Of a DNA stretch of 64,000 nt, positions 25,290 to 34,736 are shown piece by piece; the first letter of the stretch is position 1, and each line of letters opens with the position of its first letter. The notes beneath the pieces were generated by a model, which saw only the letters and a program-made list of their open reading frames with translations, did no database searches and was not told the origin of the DNA. The translations under genes and the position numbers were made by a program. This DNA comes from Tepiditoga spiralis (GTDB lineage: Bacteria; Thermotogota; Thermotogae; Petrotogales; Petrotogaceae). The stretch is from assembly GCF_014701195.1 (NCBI RefSeq), contig NZ_AP018712.1, forward strand, positions 2,250,501-2,314,500, given 5' to 3'.

Positions 25290-25355
25290 ATTGTATTTTT
25301 TTAATAAATATGGTAATATATTCAAGGAAAGAATTTTTTATGTGGGGTGATTCTA

Positions 25356-27971
25356 TTGAGTTTAAAAAAAGATATTAAACTTCCTTATGATATAGGGTTA
25401 ATATTAAGCTTTTTAATTGTTTTGCCATTTTTTATAATACCTAAGTGGGTTTATGAATTTTCAACTCAAAAACATATGTTTTTTGCTTTGTTTTTTACAG
25501 CATTATTTATTTCGTATTTATTTACAAAAAGAAATAAAGTAATAAATATTGAATATACACCAGTTCATATTTTTTTCAGTTTTTTTGGTATATCTACCCT
25601 TTTATCTTTAATATCTGTTGCTATTGAAAATCCTATATATTTAAGGGTTTCAGTAGAAACATCTCTATATACTATATTAATAATTTCAGTTTCTTTTCTT
25701 ATAACTAAAAAATTTGGAGAAAAATTTAAGTATATTGAATATGCCCTCTTTGCTTTGTTGATAACTGGTACAATTATTGCAATAGATGGATTATTAAATA
25801 AATTATTTGGATTTGATATATTTTTTGGTAAAATAGGAGATCCAAATGCAAGAATTGCTTTAAGAACAACTATTGGAAATCCTAACTTTGTTTCTGATTA
25901 TCTTGCTCAACTTTTACCGATAGCAGTTTATTTTACATTAAAAAAAGATTCTAATTTATTTATAAGATTTTATGGATTATTTAATATCTTTATAATGTAT
26001 TGGGTTATACTATTTGCTCAAACAAGATCTGTATATATGGGATTATTTGCTGGTATGATTGTTGCTCTTGTGTCTGTTTTAATTTCGTATAAAAATCAAG
26101 AATCTAAAGAGTATTTAAAATCAAAAAAATTTATTTATTATTTTATAACAATAATAATTATTTTTATATTTCTTTTTGGAATGTTTAACATAAAATCACC
26201 TTTTAATAAAAGTGGAGAAGTTAATGCTTCAAGTAGATTTGTTGCAATGGCAAATGGTTCTTCTTGGGATGAAAGAACTTTGTCTTGGATGGCTGCAATA
26301 AAACAATTTCAAGATAAAAATCATCCTCAACATATTATAATAGGTGGAGGTATTGATACATATCCTGTATATGCCCTTTATTACATGAAAGATGTACAAA
26401 AAGAAAATCCAGAAAGATTTTTATATGCTTGGAATAATTTTAAAAGGGCACACAATGATTATTTACAAGTTTTAGGTGAAACTGGATTAATAGGTTTTTT
26501 TAGTATTTTAGGTATAATAATTTCACTTTTATTTATATTTTTCAAGTCAATAAAACAAGAAAAAAACTTTAATAAAATGCTCTTATTTTCATTATTTGCA
26601 TGGATAGCTACTATAACAATAGTACATTCTGCAACTGAATTTCCAATGCATATGCATCCAAATATTATGGTAACACTTTTCGTATTATCAGTAGCTGTTT
26701 CAAAACAATTTAATACTATAAAAATCAAAAAAATTAATACACTGTATGTTTTGATACCTATTATTTTAATTGGTATAGTAGTTTCTTACTTAAAAGTTTT
26801 ATCAACAGCATCTGAAGTATACTTTAAGTATGGAAATAATGAATACAGTAAATTAGATCAATATTATGAAATATCAAATACTAAAATTCCACAAGTTTTA
26901 AATAATATAAATGCTCAAATAAATACTTATAAAAATCAATTAAAAAATTATTCACCATTTTCTGAACAGTTTAAAAAAATAAATGAAGCCATAAGTTCTT
27001 TAGAAAGTAGAAAAAATACTTTAAAAAGAGAACAAATAAATTATTTTAATAATGCAAAGAACTCTTATTTGAAGTCTAAAGAATACTTTTTAAAATCGCT
27101 TGATATGAATCCTGCTTTTGGGAAATCTGCTTTTTATTTAGCTCAATTTTTTACAAAGTATCCATTTAGATATGAAGAAGTGAACTATAATTCATTACCA
27201 GATATTTTTGAATTAAAAAGACCAGAATATAGATATATTATAAATGAATTTAAAGGTTCAATTGATTTAATGCCGTTCACTTCAAATAAATTACGCGATA
27301 CAGTAAAAGATATTTATAATTTAGCTTATAATGAAGAAACTAAAAATATAATACTTTCTATTCAAACAACTTTAGATGAAATAGATGAACTTGAGTATGC
27401 TTATACTTCTTTTAATGAAAAAAATGCTTACAGACTAATTTCTAAGTATCATTTAGTTATAATAGAAAAATTGAATATTTTAAAGTCTAAAGTTAAAGAT
27501 TCTAAAAAAATAGATATTTTATTGGATAATGAATTAAAAGAATTTTTTCATTGGTATGATGAAGCTATAAAATTATTACCTGGTGCATGGAATAGATTTC
27601 CAGAATGGGAGAATATATATTCTGAATATATAAAACTAAATATGATACTTTTAAATTCTAGAATTTATAACCAAAGTATTTTATACAATAAAATACTTGA
27701 AATAACAAAACAAGATGGCATGGCCAATTATTATATGGCTCTTAAATTTAGAGGAATTCCAGACGTTTCATTAGAATTATTAGATAGTCTTTATTTAGCT
27801 TCAAGTACTGAGTATAAAGATAAACTTATTAATGCAATAATAAATAATTATAAAGATGTTTATAATTATTATTTAGATCAAAAAAATAAAAATTCTAACT
27901 TATACATTAATTATAAACAAAGAATAGATAAGTTTATAGTAACATATTCTCATTATTTAAATAAGAGATGA
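25356..27971 (+). CDS. O-antigen ligase/Wzy-type polymerase family protein with large C-terminal region
   Basis: An ~871-residue polytopic membrane protein with about 11 hydrophobic segments in the first ~460 residues. It carries the Wzy_C/WaaL signature near residue 366 (HNDYLQVLGETGLIGFF), preceded by a large loop with arginine-rich FAQTRSVYMG and GGGIDTYPVY. The last ~400 residues are soluble, helical and possibly TPR-like, starting with SEVYFKYGNNEYSK. Members join or polymerise surface polysaccharides at the outer face of the cytoplasmic membrane. TTG 25356 was chosen because GGGGTG lies 6 nt upstream; GTG 25347 overlaps that site. The substrate is unknown. Confidence 0.82.
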   Translation: MSLKKDIKLPYDIGLILSFLIVLPFFIIPKWVYEFSTQKHMFFALFFTALFISYLFTKRNKVINIEYTPVHIFFSFFGISTLLSLISVAIENPIYLRVSVETSLYTILIISVSFLITKKFGEKFKYIEYALFALLITGTIIAIDGLLNKLFGFDIFFGKIGDPNARIALRTTIGNPNFVSDYLAQLLPIAVYFTLKKDSNLFIRFYGLFNIFIMYWVILFAQTRSVYMGLFAGMIVALVSVLISYKNQESKEYLKSKKFIYYFITIIIIFIFLFGMFNIKSPFNKSGEVNASSRFVAMANGSSWDERTLSWMAAIKQFQDKNHPQHIIIGGGIDTYPVYALYYMKDVQKENPERFLYAWNNFKRAHNDYLQVLGETGLIGFFSILGIIISLLFIFFKSIKQEKNFNKMLLFSLFAWIATITIVHSATEFPMHMHPNIMVTLFVLSVAVSKQFNTIKIKKINTLYVLIPIILIGIVVSYLKVLSTASEVYFKYGNNEYSKLDQYYEISNTKIPQVLNNINAQINTYKNQLKNYSPFSEQFKKINEAISSLESRKNTLKREQINYFNNAKNSYLKSKEYFLKSLDMNPAFGKSAFYLAQFFTKYPFRYEEVNYNSLPDIFELKRPEYRYIINEFKGSIDLMPFTSNKLRDTVKDIYNLAYNEETKNIILSIQTTLDEIDELEYAYTSFNEKNAYRLISKYHLVIIEKLNILKSKVKDSKKIDILLDNELKEFFHWYDEAIKLLPGAWNRFPEWENIYSEYIKLNMILLNSRIYNQSILYNKILEITKQDGMANYYMALKFRGIPDVSLELLDSLYLASSTEYKDKLINAIINNYKDVYNYYLDQKNKNSNLYINYKQRIDKFIVTYSHYLNKR

Positions 27972-27977
27972 ATTTGA

Positions 27978-28217
27978 TTGTATAAGATAACAACATTTTT
28001 ATTGATACTTTCAATTAGTATTTTTTTAATTACGTTTATTTGTTACTATAAAATAACAAGAGTATCCAATAATTCTTTGGAAAAATATTATATAAATTTA
28101 ATGTCTGTAAATAAAGCTAAAAAATTTATAAAAAAAGGTGATTTAGAACAAATAAAAATTAATGGATATATCATAAAGTTAGACAATGAAAAGATTGTAG
28201 TAAAGAAGGAGGATTAA
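27978..28217 (+). CDS. Small single-pass membrane protein
   Basis: A 79-residue protein with one N-terminal transmembrane segment (TTFLLILSISIFLITFICYY) and a short basic domain ending KLDNEKIVVKKED. It starts at a TTG 6 nt after the preceding stop, without a strong ribosome binding site, and ends just before the DegV gene, whose GGAGG lies in its last codons. No family is recognised. Its position suggests coupled expression with the O-antigen-ligase-like gene. Confidence 0.6.
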   Translation: MYKITTFLLILSISIFLITFICYYKITRVSNNSLEKYYINLMSVNKAKKFIKKGDLEQIKINGYIIKLDNEKIVVKKED

Positions 28218-28218
28218 A

Positions 28219-29100
28219 ATGCCCAAAAGAGCAATTTTAATAGATAGTGGATGTGCCGTAACTGATGAAATTTTAAAAAAATATAATGCTGAATTAATTG
28301 GTATGAATGTTGTACTTGATGAAAAGACTTTTATTGATGGAATTACTATAACAAAAGATGAATATTATTCTAAAATATTTGATGTTAATGAATTTCATAC
28401 ATCTCAACCATCAATAGGATCAATTGTTAAAATATATCAAGATTTAAAAGATAAAGGATTTGATGAAATAGTTGATATACATTTTTCTTCTAAAATGTCT
28501 GGATTAATTAATACTTGTGAAATGGCTAGAAATATGGTTGAAGATATAAAAATTCATATTATAGATACAGAAAGTATATCTATAGGCGCTTATTTAATTG
28601 CAGAAAAAATTATGGAATTACTTCAAACAAAATCTTTTGAGGAAGTAGAAAAATTATTACCTGAAATAAAAAAATCATCATATATGCAATTTTCTGTACC
28701 AACTTTAAAATATTTAATAAAGAATGGGCGTATAGGTAAGGCTCAAGGACTTGCTGGAACAATTTTAAATATAAAACCTATACTTGGAGTTGAAGATGGA
28801 TTTATAGCTCCTATAGCTAAGATTAGAGGAATGAATAAAGTTTATTTAACTATGAAAAATAATGCCATAAAATTTATTAAAGATAGACCAAATAATGTAA
28901 AGATATATATAATACATAGTTTGGAAAAAAATAAAGAACAAATGCTAAAGGCGTATAATTTATTTATGGAAGATTTTTCAAAACTTGGAATCAAAGATTA
29001 CAGAGTTATAGAAGGAAGAATCTCTCCAACAGTAGCTTCTCATAGTGGACCTGAAGTATTTGGACTTGCGGTATATGGAGAAAAAGAGCCAATAAAATGA
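28219..29100 (+). CDS. DegV family fatty-acid-binding protein
   Basis: A 293-residue DegV protein. The start RAILIDSGCAVTDEIL, the conserved HTSQPS motif, VDIHFSSKMSGLINTCEMA and the region TLKYLIKNGRIGKAQGLAGTILNIKPIL are diagnostic. DegV (FakB-type) proteins bind a fatty acid and, with a kinase, feed acyl phosphate to phospholipid synthesis. No FakA kinase gene is in the window. The C-terminal SHSGPEVFGLAVYG is typical. GGAGG precedes the ATG, and the stop overlaps the recG start (ATGA). Confidence 0.93.
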   Translation: MPKRAILIDSGCAVTDEILKKYNAELIGMNVVLDEKTFIDGITITKDEYYSKIFDVNEFHTSQPSIGSIVKIYQDLKDKGFDEIVDIHFSSKMSGLINTCEMARNMVEDIKIHIIDTESISIGAYLIAEKIMELLQTKSFEEVEKLLPEIKKSSYMQFSVPTLKYLIKNGRIGKAQGLAGTILNIKPILGVEDGFIAPIAKIRGMNKVYLTMKNNAIKFIKDRPNNVKIYIIHSLEKNKEQMLKAYNLFMEDFSKLGIKDYRVIEGRISPTVASHSGPEVFGLAVYGEKEPIK

Positions 29101-31418
29101 TGCACATAGAGGAAATTTTAAATGAATATGAATATATTTTAGATTTAAAAGAAAAGAATATTAAAAAGTGGGAAGAAATTTTTCCTGCTTTTTATTCTAT
29201 TTCTAAAATTAATACTAAAACATTAAAAGACAATAATATGCTTGAAGATATAAAAAAATTATTAGGTTATGTAAAACCATTAGCTGTATTACCAGAAGAA
29301 AGAAAGATTAAAAGATTTAAAGAATTAAAAACTGCATTAAACAAGTTAAAGAATAAATATTTAATAGATTCTTTTGAAAAACCAGAAAAAAAAATAAATT
29401 TGTTTACTGACATAAAATTTTTAAAACATGTTGGAGAAAAAAGAGCAAATTCTTTGAGAAATATTGGATTATCTAATTTATATACTACTTTTTTTTATTT
29501 GCCAAGAGATTATGAGGATAGGAGAAAAATAAAAAAGATAATAAATACAAAAGATGGAGAATTTTCTTTAATTTCTGGTAAAATAGTAAATTTTGAAGAA
29601 TTAAGAATAAATAAAGGATTAACAATAATAAACTATTCTGTAGAAGATAGCACAGGTGTAATTATATTGAGTTTTTTTAATCAAAAATTTGTTAAAGATA
29701 AATTAAAAAGAGGATTAGAGTTTGCTTTTTATGGTAAGGTTGAATATTCTTATGGAAGACGTCAAATGAAATCACCTGAATTTTTTGAAATATCAAGTTT
29801 AAAAAAAGAAATTTTACCAATTTACCCCCTTACTAATGGTATTTCTCAACAAGTAATTAGAAAAATATTCAAACAAACTATTCCACAAGTTTATTATTAT
29901 GAAGAATATATACCAAAACCTTTAATAGAAAAATATTCAATTTTAAATATAAACGAACGCATAAAAGGCATACATTTTCCAAAGAGTTTTTATCATAAAA
30001 AATTAGCTTATGAATCAATGAAATATGAAGAAATAATATTATTTGAGAGTGCTTTGCTTTTATCAAAAAAAAGTTCTAAACAAAAAAAGTTTGGAATATC
30101 AAAAAAAATAAGTGGAGAATTATTAAAAAAATACTTAAAAATTCTTCCTTTTAAACCTACAGAAGCTCAAATAAGGTCCCATAATGAAATAAGAAAAGAT
30201 CTTATTTCAAAATCTCCTATGAATAGAATGCTTCAAGGAGACGTTGGGTCTGGTAAAACCGTTGTTTCAGAATTTGCAATAATAGATAATTTTGAAGCTG
30301 GATATCAATCTGCAATGATGGTTCCAACGTCAGTTTTAGCTAAACAACAATTTTTAAAAATACAAAAAAATTTAAAAAATATAGGAATAAATGTTGCTCT
30401 TTTATTGGGAGAAACTAAAAATAAGGAAAAGAAAGAAATAAAAGAAAAATTAGCTAATGGAAAAATTGATTTAATAATTGGAACGCACGCATTAATACAA
30501 GACGATGTCGTTTTTTCTAAATTAGGACTTATAATAATAGATGAACAACACAGATTTGGTGTGAATCAGCGTTTAAAATTAATAAATAAAGGAATATCAC
30601 CAGATATTCTTGTAATGACAGCTACACCCATACCACGAACATTAGCTTTAACCATATATGGAGATTTAGATATAAGTATAATTGATCAAATGCCTAAAGG
30701 AAGGAAAAAAGTAAAGACAGTATTATCAACAGATTCTAATTTAAAAAATATATATAGATTTATACATCAAGAAATAGATCAAGGAAATCAGGCTTTTTTC
30801 ATTTATCCATTGGTAGAAGAATCTGAAGTATTAGATTTAAAAGCAGCAAAAGATATGTATGAAAAATTAAAATTAGAATTTAATAATGTAGCACTTTTAC
30901 ATGGGAAAATGAAATCAGAAGAAAAAAATAATATTATGGAAAAATTTTCTTCTAAAGAAATTTCTATTTTAGTATCAACAACTGTTGTAGAAGTTGGTGT
31001 TGATATACCAGATGCTACGGTAATAGTTATTGAACATGCAGACAGATTCGGATTATCTCAACTTCATCAACTTCGTGGACGTGTTGGAAGAAGCAAAAAA
31101 CAATCTTATTGTTTTTTAATAACAGGAAATAATATTCCAGAAACAACAAAAAATAAATTATTTGAATTTTCAAATACATTTGATGGATTTAAAGTTTCTG
31201 AAATAGATTTGTCTTGGAGAGGACCAGGAAAATTTTTTGGAACACAACAACATGGTATCCATGAATTTAAATTTACTGATATAGTTGAAGATATGTTATT
31301 ACTTGATAAAATACGAAAAGAATTAGAATCGAATCAAGAAAGTTATTTTGATGAAAAATTAAAAAAAGAAATTTTAAAAAGATATGGAAAGAAATTAAAC
31401 TTAATAAATGCAATATGA
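29097..31418 (+). CDS. recG: ATP-dependent DNA helicase RecG
   Basis: Remodels stalled replication forks and branched DNA. The 773-residue protein has a helical N-terminal extension, the OB-fold wedge domain (KHVGEKRANSLRNIGL ... LPRDYEDRRKI, ISGKIVNFEEL), then helicase motifs GDVGSGKTVV (Walker A), DEQHRFGVNQR, MTATPIPRTLALTIYGD and VVEVGVDIPDA with LRGRVGRS. All are intact. The start overlaps the DegV stop, and the gene is followed by rsmD after 10 nt. Confidence 0.97.
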   Translation: MMHIEEILNEYEYILDLKEKNIKKWEEIFPAFYSISKINTKTLKDNNMLEDIKKLLGYVKPLAVLPEERKIKRFKELKTALNKLKNKYLIDSFEKPEKKINLFTDIKFLKHVGEKRANSLRNIGLSNLYTTFFYLPRDYEDRRKIKKIINTKDGEFSLISGKIVNFEELRINKGLTIINYSVEDSTGVIILSFFNQKFVKDKLKRGLEFAFYGKVEYSYGRRQMKSPEFFEISSLKKEILPIYPLTNGISQQVIRKIFKQTIPQVYYYEEYIPKPLIEKYSILNINERIKGIHFPKSFYHKKLAYESMKYEEIILFESALLLSKKSSKQKKFGISKKISGELLKKYLKILPFKPTEAQIRSHNEIRKDLISKSPMNRMLQGDVGSGKTVVSEFAIIDNFEAGYQSAMMVPTSVLAKQQFLKIQKNLKNIGINVALLLGETKNKEKKEIKEKLANGKIDLIIGTHALIQDDVVFSKLGLIIIDEQHRFGVNQRLKLINKGISPDILVMTATPIPRTLALTIYGDLDISIIDQMPKGRKKVKTVLSTDSNLKNIYRFIHQEIDQGNQAFFIYPLVEESEVLDLKAAKDMYEKLKLEFNNVALLHGKMKSEEKNNIMEKFSSKEISILVSTTVVEVGVDIPDATVIVIEHADRFGLSQLHQLRGRVGRSKKQSYCFLITGNNIPETTKNKLFEFSNTFDGFKVSEIDLSWRGPGKFFGTQQHGIHEFKFTDIVEDMLLLDKIRKELESNQESYFDEKLKKEILKRYGKKLNLINAI

Positions 31419-31428
31419 GGTGATTAAA

Positions 31429-31986
31429 TTGGCTCTTAAAATCGAAACAGGAACAATGAGAGGACAAACATATGAAACAGTTAATGATAAAAGAACACGA
31501 TACACACCAGGAAAATTAAAACAAATTTTAATGAATATTTTTGATTTTCAAGAAGTTAACTTATTAGAAGTTTTTGGGGGAAGTGGCGGATTTTCTTTTG
31601 AAGCTATTAGTAATGGAGCTTCTTCTTCAACTATAATAGAAGTTAATTCAAAAACCGTTTCATCAATAATTAAAAACTTAAATAAACTAAAAATTTCAAA
31701 TAAAGTTCAAGTTATAAAAAATGATTTTAGAAAGGCAATTCCAAAATTAAAAAATAGTGAAAAAAAATTTAATATAGTTTTTGCTGATCCACCATTTAAT
31801 TTGGGTTTTTGTAATGATTTTTTAGAAATATTAGATAAAAATCATGAAATAATAATTTCTGGTGGATATATTATATTAGAAAGATCAAAAAGAGAAAATT
31901 ATAATTTAAATTTGAAAAACTTTGTTTTAGATGAAAGCAGAAATTATGGTGAAATTACTCTTGATATATTTAAAAAAATAAAATAA
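31429..31986 (+). CDS. rsmD: 16S rRNA (guanine966-N2)-methyltransferase RsmD-type
   Basis: A Rossmann-fold methyltransferase of ~185 residues. The N-terminal ETGTMRGQTYETVNDKRTRYTPGKLKQILMNI (key parts) matches the RsmD pattern R..RPT....E..FN, the SAM site is LLEVFGGSGGFSFEA, and the catalytic NPPY-type motif reads ADPPF. I chose TTG 31429 because GAGGTG ends 6 nt upstream; an ATG at 31408 lies before that site. It ends at a strong bidirectional terminator. Confidence 0.88.
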   Translation: MALKIETGTMRGQTYETVNDKRTRYTPGKLKQILMNIFDFQEVNLLEVFGGSGGFSFEAISNGASSSTIIEVNSKTVSSIIKNLNKLKISNKVQVIKNDFRKAIPKLKNSEKKFNIVFADPPFNLGFCNDFLEILDKNHEIIISGGYIILERSKRENYNLNLKNFVLDESRNYGEITLDIFKKIK

Positions 31987-32027
31987 AATAATCCTCATAA
32001 AGTAATATACTTTATGAGGATTATTTT
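31985..32027. terminator. Intrinsic terminator with perfect 20-bp stem
   Basis: Two perfectly complementary 20-nt arms (31985-32004 and 32008-32027) around an ATA loop; the arms end in A4/T4, so it can act in both directions. It ends the recG-rsmD transcript. Confidence 0.9.
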
Positions 32028-32064
32028 ATTTTAAAAAGATTTAAATATAACAAAAAATAATTAT

Positions 32065-32093
32065 TTGACAAATAAAAAAAAATATTATATAAT
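32065..32093 (+). promoter_or_regulatory. Consensus promoter of the arsR-cadA operon
   Basis: TTGACA (32065-32070), 17-nt spacer and TATAAT (32088-32093): a perfect sigma-70/sigma-A promoter, the best in the window. Confidence 0.92.
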
Positions 32094-32117
32094 ATACATG
32101 AATATATGTTCACATAT
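32094..32117. promoter_or_regulatory. ArsR/SmtB-type operator
   Basis: Directly downstream of the -10 box, ATACATGAA-TATATG-TTCACATAT forms an imperfect inverted repeat with TGAA/TTCA cores 6 nt apart, the layout of SmtB/CadC-family operators. Bound apo-repressor would cover the transcription start. Confidence 0.78.
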
Positions 32118-32140
32118 GATATATATAGGAGGTGAATTTT

Positions 32141-32485
32141 ATGGAAGAAAAATGTTGTCTAAGTGATACACCTGAAATGATTAATAAAATAAGAGAAAGT
32201 TTGCCAAATGAAGAAATATTATTTGATTTATCTGATCTTTTTAAAATATTTGGAGATAGTACAAGAATTAAAATTATTAGTTTACTTTTTAAAGGTGAAT
32301 TTTGTGTGCAAGTTATATCTAAAATTTTAGAAATTTCTCGTTCAGCAATATCTCATCAGTTGAGAATTTTGAGACAATCTAAGCTTGTTAAATATAGAAA
32401 GGAAGGAAAAATTGTATTTTATTCTCTCAATGATGAGCATATAAAAAACATATTTAATATAGGATTAGAACACATTCAAGAGTAA
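32141..32485 (+). CDS. ArsR/SmtB-family metal-sensing repressor
   Basis: A 114-residue winged-helix repressor with HTH ISKILEISRSAISHQLRILRQSKLV. Metal ligands can be seen: an N-terminal C5-C6 pair, a cysteine in the alpha-3 region (GEFCVQV) and a perfect C-terminal alpha-5 site DxHx10HxxE (D-E-H ... H-I-Q-E near the end). That alpha-5 site binds Zn(II) or Co(II) in SmtB and CzrA, while the cysteines resemble CadC, so it may sense Zn, Cd or Pb. The ATG at 32141 has GGAGG 8 nt upstream. Promoter, operator and partner ATPase fit autoregulated metal efflux. Confidence 0.93.
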   Translation: MEEKCCLSDTPEMINKIRESLPNEEILFDLSDLFKIFGDSTRIKIISLLFKGEFCVQVISKILEISRSAISHQLRILRQSKLVKYRKEGKIVFYSLNDEHIKNIFNIGLEHIQE

Positions 32486-32498
32486 GGAGGTGAATTTT

Positions 32499-34565
32499 AT
32501 GGAAAAACAAAAAATAAAATTAGAAGGATTAGATTGTGCCAATTGTGCTTCAAAGATAGAAAAACAAATAAAAGAATTAGCTGATGTGAAATCAGTAAAC
32601 TTAAATTTTATAACTAAAATAATTACGATTGAATCAAAAAATGATAAATTTGAAGACGTAGAAAGTATAGTAAAAAAATTAGAACCTCATGTAAATTTAT
32701 ATAAAGAAGAAGAAAAAGAAGAAAAAAAAAATGAAATTAGAAATGAAACTATAAGATTTTCCATAGCTTTAATCTTTTTTATAAGTGGCTGGTTTTTTAC
32801 AACTCAAAATATTTCAATATATTTATTTTTAATATCTTATGTTATATCTGGATATAAAGTAATATGGAAATCAATAAAAAATATTTTAAATAAGAATTTT
32901 TTTGATGAAAATTTTTTAATGAGTATAGCTACAATAGGAGCTATTTCAATTAAAGAATTTCCAGAAGCTACTGGAGTTATGATATTTTATGAAATTGGTG
33001 AATTATTTCAGTCAATAGCTATAAATAAATCAAGAAAGTCTATTACATCATTGATGGATATAAGACCGGATTTTGCAAATAAATTTGATGGAGAAAAAAC
33101 AAAAATAATTAATCCAGAAGAATTAAAAATAGGAGATATTATTTTAGTAAAACCAGGAGAAAAAGTTCCTGTAGATGGTATTATTTTTGAAGGTAAAACA
33201 AAAGTTAATACGTTAGCTTTAACAGGTGAATCCATTCCAAAATCATTAAAAGAAAATGATGAAATTTTAAGTGGCTACATAAATGAAAGCAATACAATAA
33301 AAGTAAAAGTAAGTAAACTTTTTTCTGATTCTACAGTATCAAAAATATTGGAAATGGTAGAAAATGCGTCTTCTAAAAAAGCACAAACAGAAAAATTTAT
33401 TACTAAATTTGCAAAATATTATACTCCCATAGTAGTATTTTCAGCAATAGTAATAGCATTTATAACACCTATCTTTTTAGGTAATTTTAATGACTGGTTC
33501 TATAGAGGATTATTATTTTTAGTTATATCCTGTCCATGTGCCTTAGTAGTATCTATTCCTTTGGGATATTTTGCAGGTATTGGAGCTTTATCTAAAAATG
33601 GAGTATTGGTAAAAGGTGGTAATTATATAGAAGCATTAAAAAATTTAACTAAAGTAGTATTTGATAAAACAGGTACTTTAACTCATGGTGTTTTTGAAGT
33701 TAGCAAAGTCGTGGCATTTAATGTAAAAGAAAAAAATATAATAAAATTTGCAGCTTATGCAGAAGAATATTCAAATCATCCTATAGCAAAATCAATTAAA
33801 ACTTATTATAAAAATAAAATAAATATAAATTTAATTAGTTCACATGAAGAAATTCCAGGACATGGAGTAAAAGCTAATATAGATGGTTTTGAAATATTTG
33901 TGGGTAATGAAAAATTAATGAAAAAATTTAATATTAAATATGATAAAATAAGTGAATTTGGAACAGTTATTCACGTTGCTATTAATAATAAATATTCAGG
34001 TTATATAGTAATTGCAGATAAAATAAAGAATGAATCAAAAGAAACTATTGCAAAATTAAAAAAATTAAGTATAAAAACAATTATGCTCACTGGAGATAAT
34101 GAAAAAGTGGCAAAATATGTTGCTAATGAATTAGGAATAGATTATTATTATTCGGAATTACTACCTAATGATAAAGTAATAAAATTAGAAAATGAATTAA
34201 ACTTTACAAATACTGTTGCATTTGTAGGTGATGGTATTAATGATGCACCTGTTTTAACCAGAGCAGATGTTGGAATTTCAATGGGTGGATTAGGTTCAGA
34301 TGCAGCTATTGAAGCAAGTGATGTAGTAATAATGGATGATAAAATAGATAAAATAATAACTTCTATTAAAATTTCAAAAAGAACATCAAAAATAATTTGG
34401 CAAAATATAATTTTTGTATTGTTAATAAAAATAGTTTTTTTAGTGTTAGGTGCCTTAGGCATAGCAACTATGTGGGAAGCTATATTTGCTGATGTTGGTG
34501 TAGCTTTACTTGCAATTTTAAATGCAATGAGAATTAATAAAAAAGAAGTAATTTATAAAATTTAG
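32499..34565 (+). CDS. cadA: Zn(II)/Cd(II)/Pb(II) P1B-type ATPase
   Basis: A ~688-residue P-type efflux pump. It has an N-terminal heavy-metal-associated domain (GLDCANCASKIE, C13 and C16), about eight membrane helices, the transport motif SCPCALVVSIP, the phosphorylation site DKTGTLTHG, the HP signature (SNHPIAKSI), GDGINDAPVLTRADVG and a last membrane segment with the ADVG aspartate, typical of the Zn/Cd/Pb group. The ATG is 14 nt after arsR. The region from AGGAGG through ATGGAA is identical, 20 nt, in arsR and cadA. The symbol cadA is by family; zntA is equally possible. Confidence 0.93.
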   Translation: MEKQKIKLEGLDCANCASKIEKQIKELADVKSVNLNFITKIITIESKNDKFEDVESIVKKLEPHVNLYKEEEKEEKKNEIRNETIRFSIALIFFISGWFFTTQNISIYLFLISYVISGYKVIWKSIKNILNKNFFDENFLMSIATIGAISIKEFPEATGVMIFYEIGELFQSIAINKSRKSITSLMDIRPDFANKFDGEKTKIINPEELKIGDIILVKPGEKVPVDGIIFEGKTKVNTLALTGESIPKSLKENDEILSGYINESNTIKVKVSKLFSDSTVSKILEMVENASSKKAQTEKFITKFAKYYTPIVVFSAIVIAFITPIFLGNFNDWFYRGLLFLVISCPCALVVSIPLGYFAGIGALSKNGVLVKGGNYIEALKNLTKVVFDKTGTLTHGVFEVSKVVAFNVKEKNIIKFAAYAEEYSNHPIAKSIKTYYKNKININLISSHEEIPGHGVKANIDGFEIFVGNEKLMKKFNIKYDKISEFGTVIHVAINNKYSGYIVIADKIKNESKETIAKLKKLSIKTIMLTGDNEKVAKYVANELGIDYYYSELLPNDKVIKLENELNFTNTVAFVGDGINDAPVLTRADVGISMGGLGSDAAIEASDVVIMDDKIDKIITSIKISKRTSKIIWQNIIFVLLIKIVFLVLGALGIATMWEAIFADVGVALLAILNAMRINKKEVIYKI

Positions 34566-34677
34566 AATAAATAAATTCTTTTATTATAAAAAATAAGATG
34601 CATAAGTTTTTATTTTACTGAAGAACTAAAATTCATGAGTGTATTGAGTTTTACAATAAGAAAAAAATTTAAAATTA

Positions 34678-34714
34678 AAATGCATGATTTCTTTTAAAGA
34701 AATCATGCATTTAT
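34678..34714. terminator. Terminator shared by cadA and the convergent amidase gene
   Basis: An 18-bp stem built on ATGCATGATTTCTTT and its complement, flanked by A and T runs. It lies between two convergent genes and can serve both. A related ATGCATG hairpin occurs at about 60100-60135. Confidence 0.85.
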
Positions 34715-34736
34715 TTATTCATAAGTTATAATTATA

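Larger units (their letters stand above)
25044..25355. other. Intergenic region of 312 nt: repeats, small RNA gene, leader of the O-antigen-ligase-like gene
   Basis: No protein gene is seen here. From left to right it holds the inverted and direct repeats (25061-25150), a promoter (25146-25173), a candidate ~110-nt RNA with an intrinsic terminator (25180-25289), then about 65 nt with a weak TGGTAATAT -10-like sequence near 25311-25319 and the GGGGTG site of the next gene. Confidence 0.7.
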
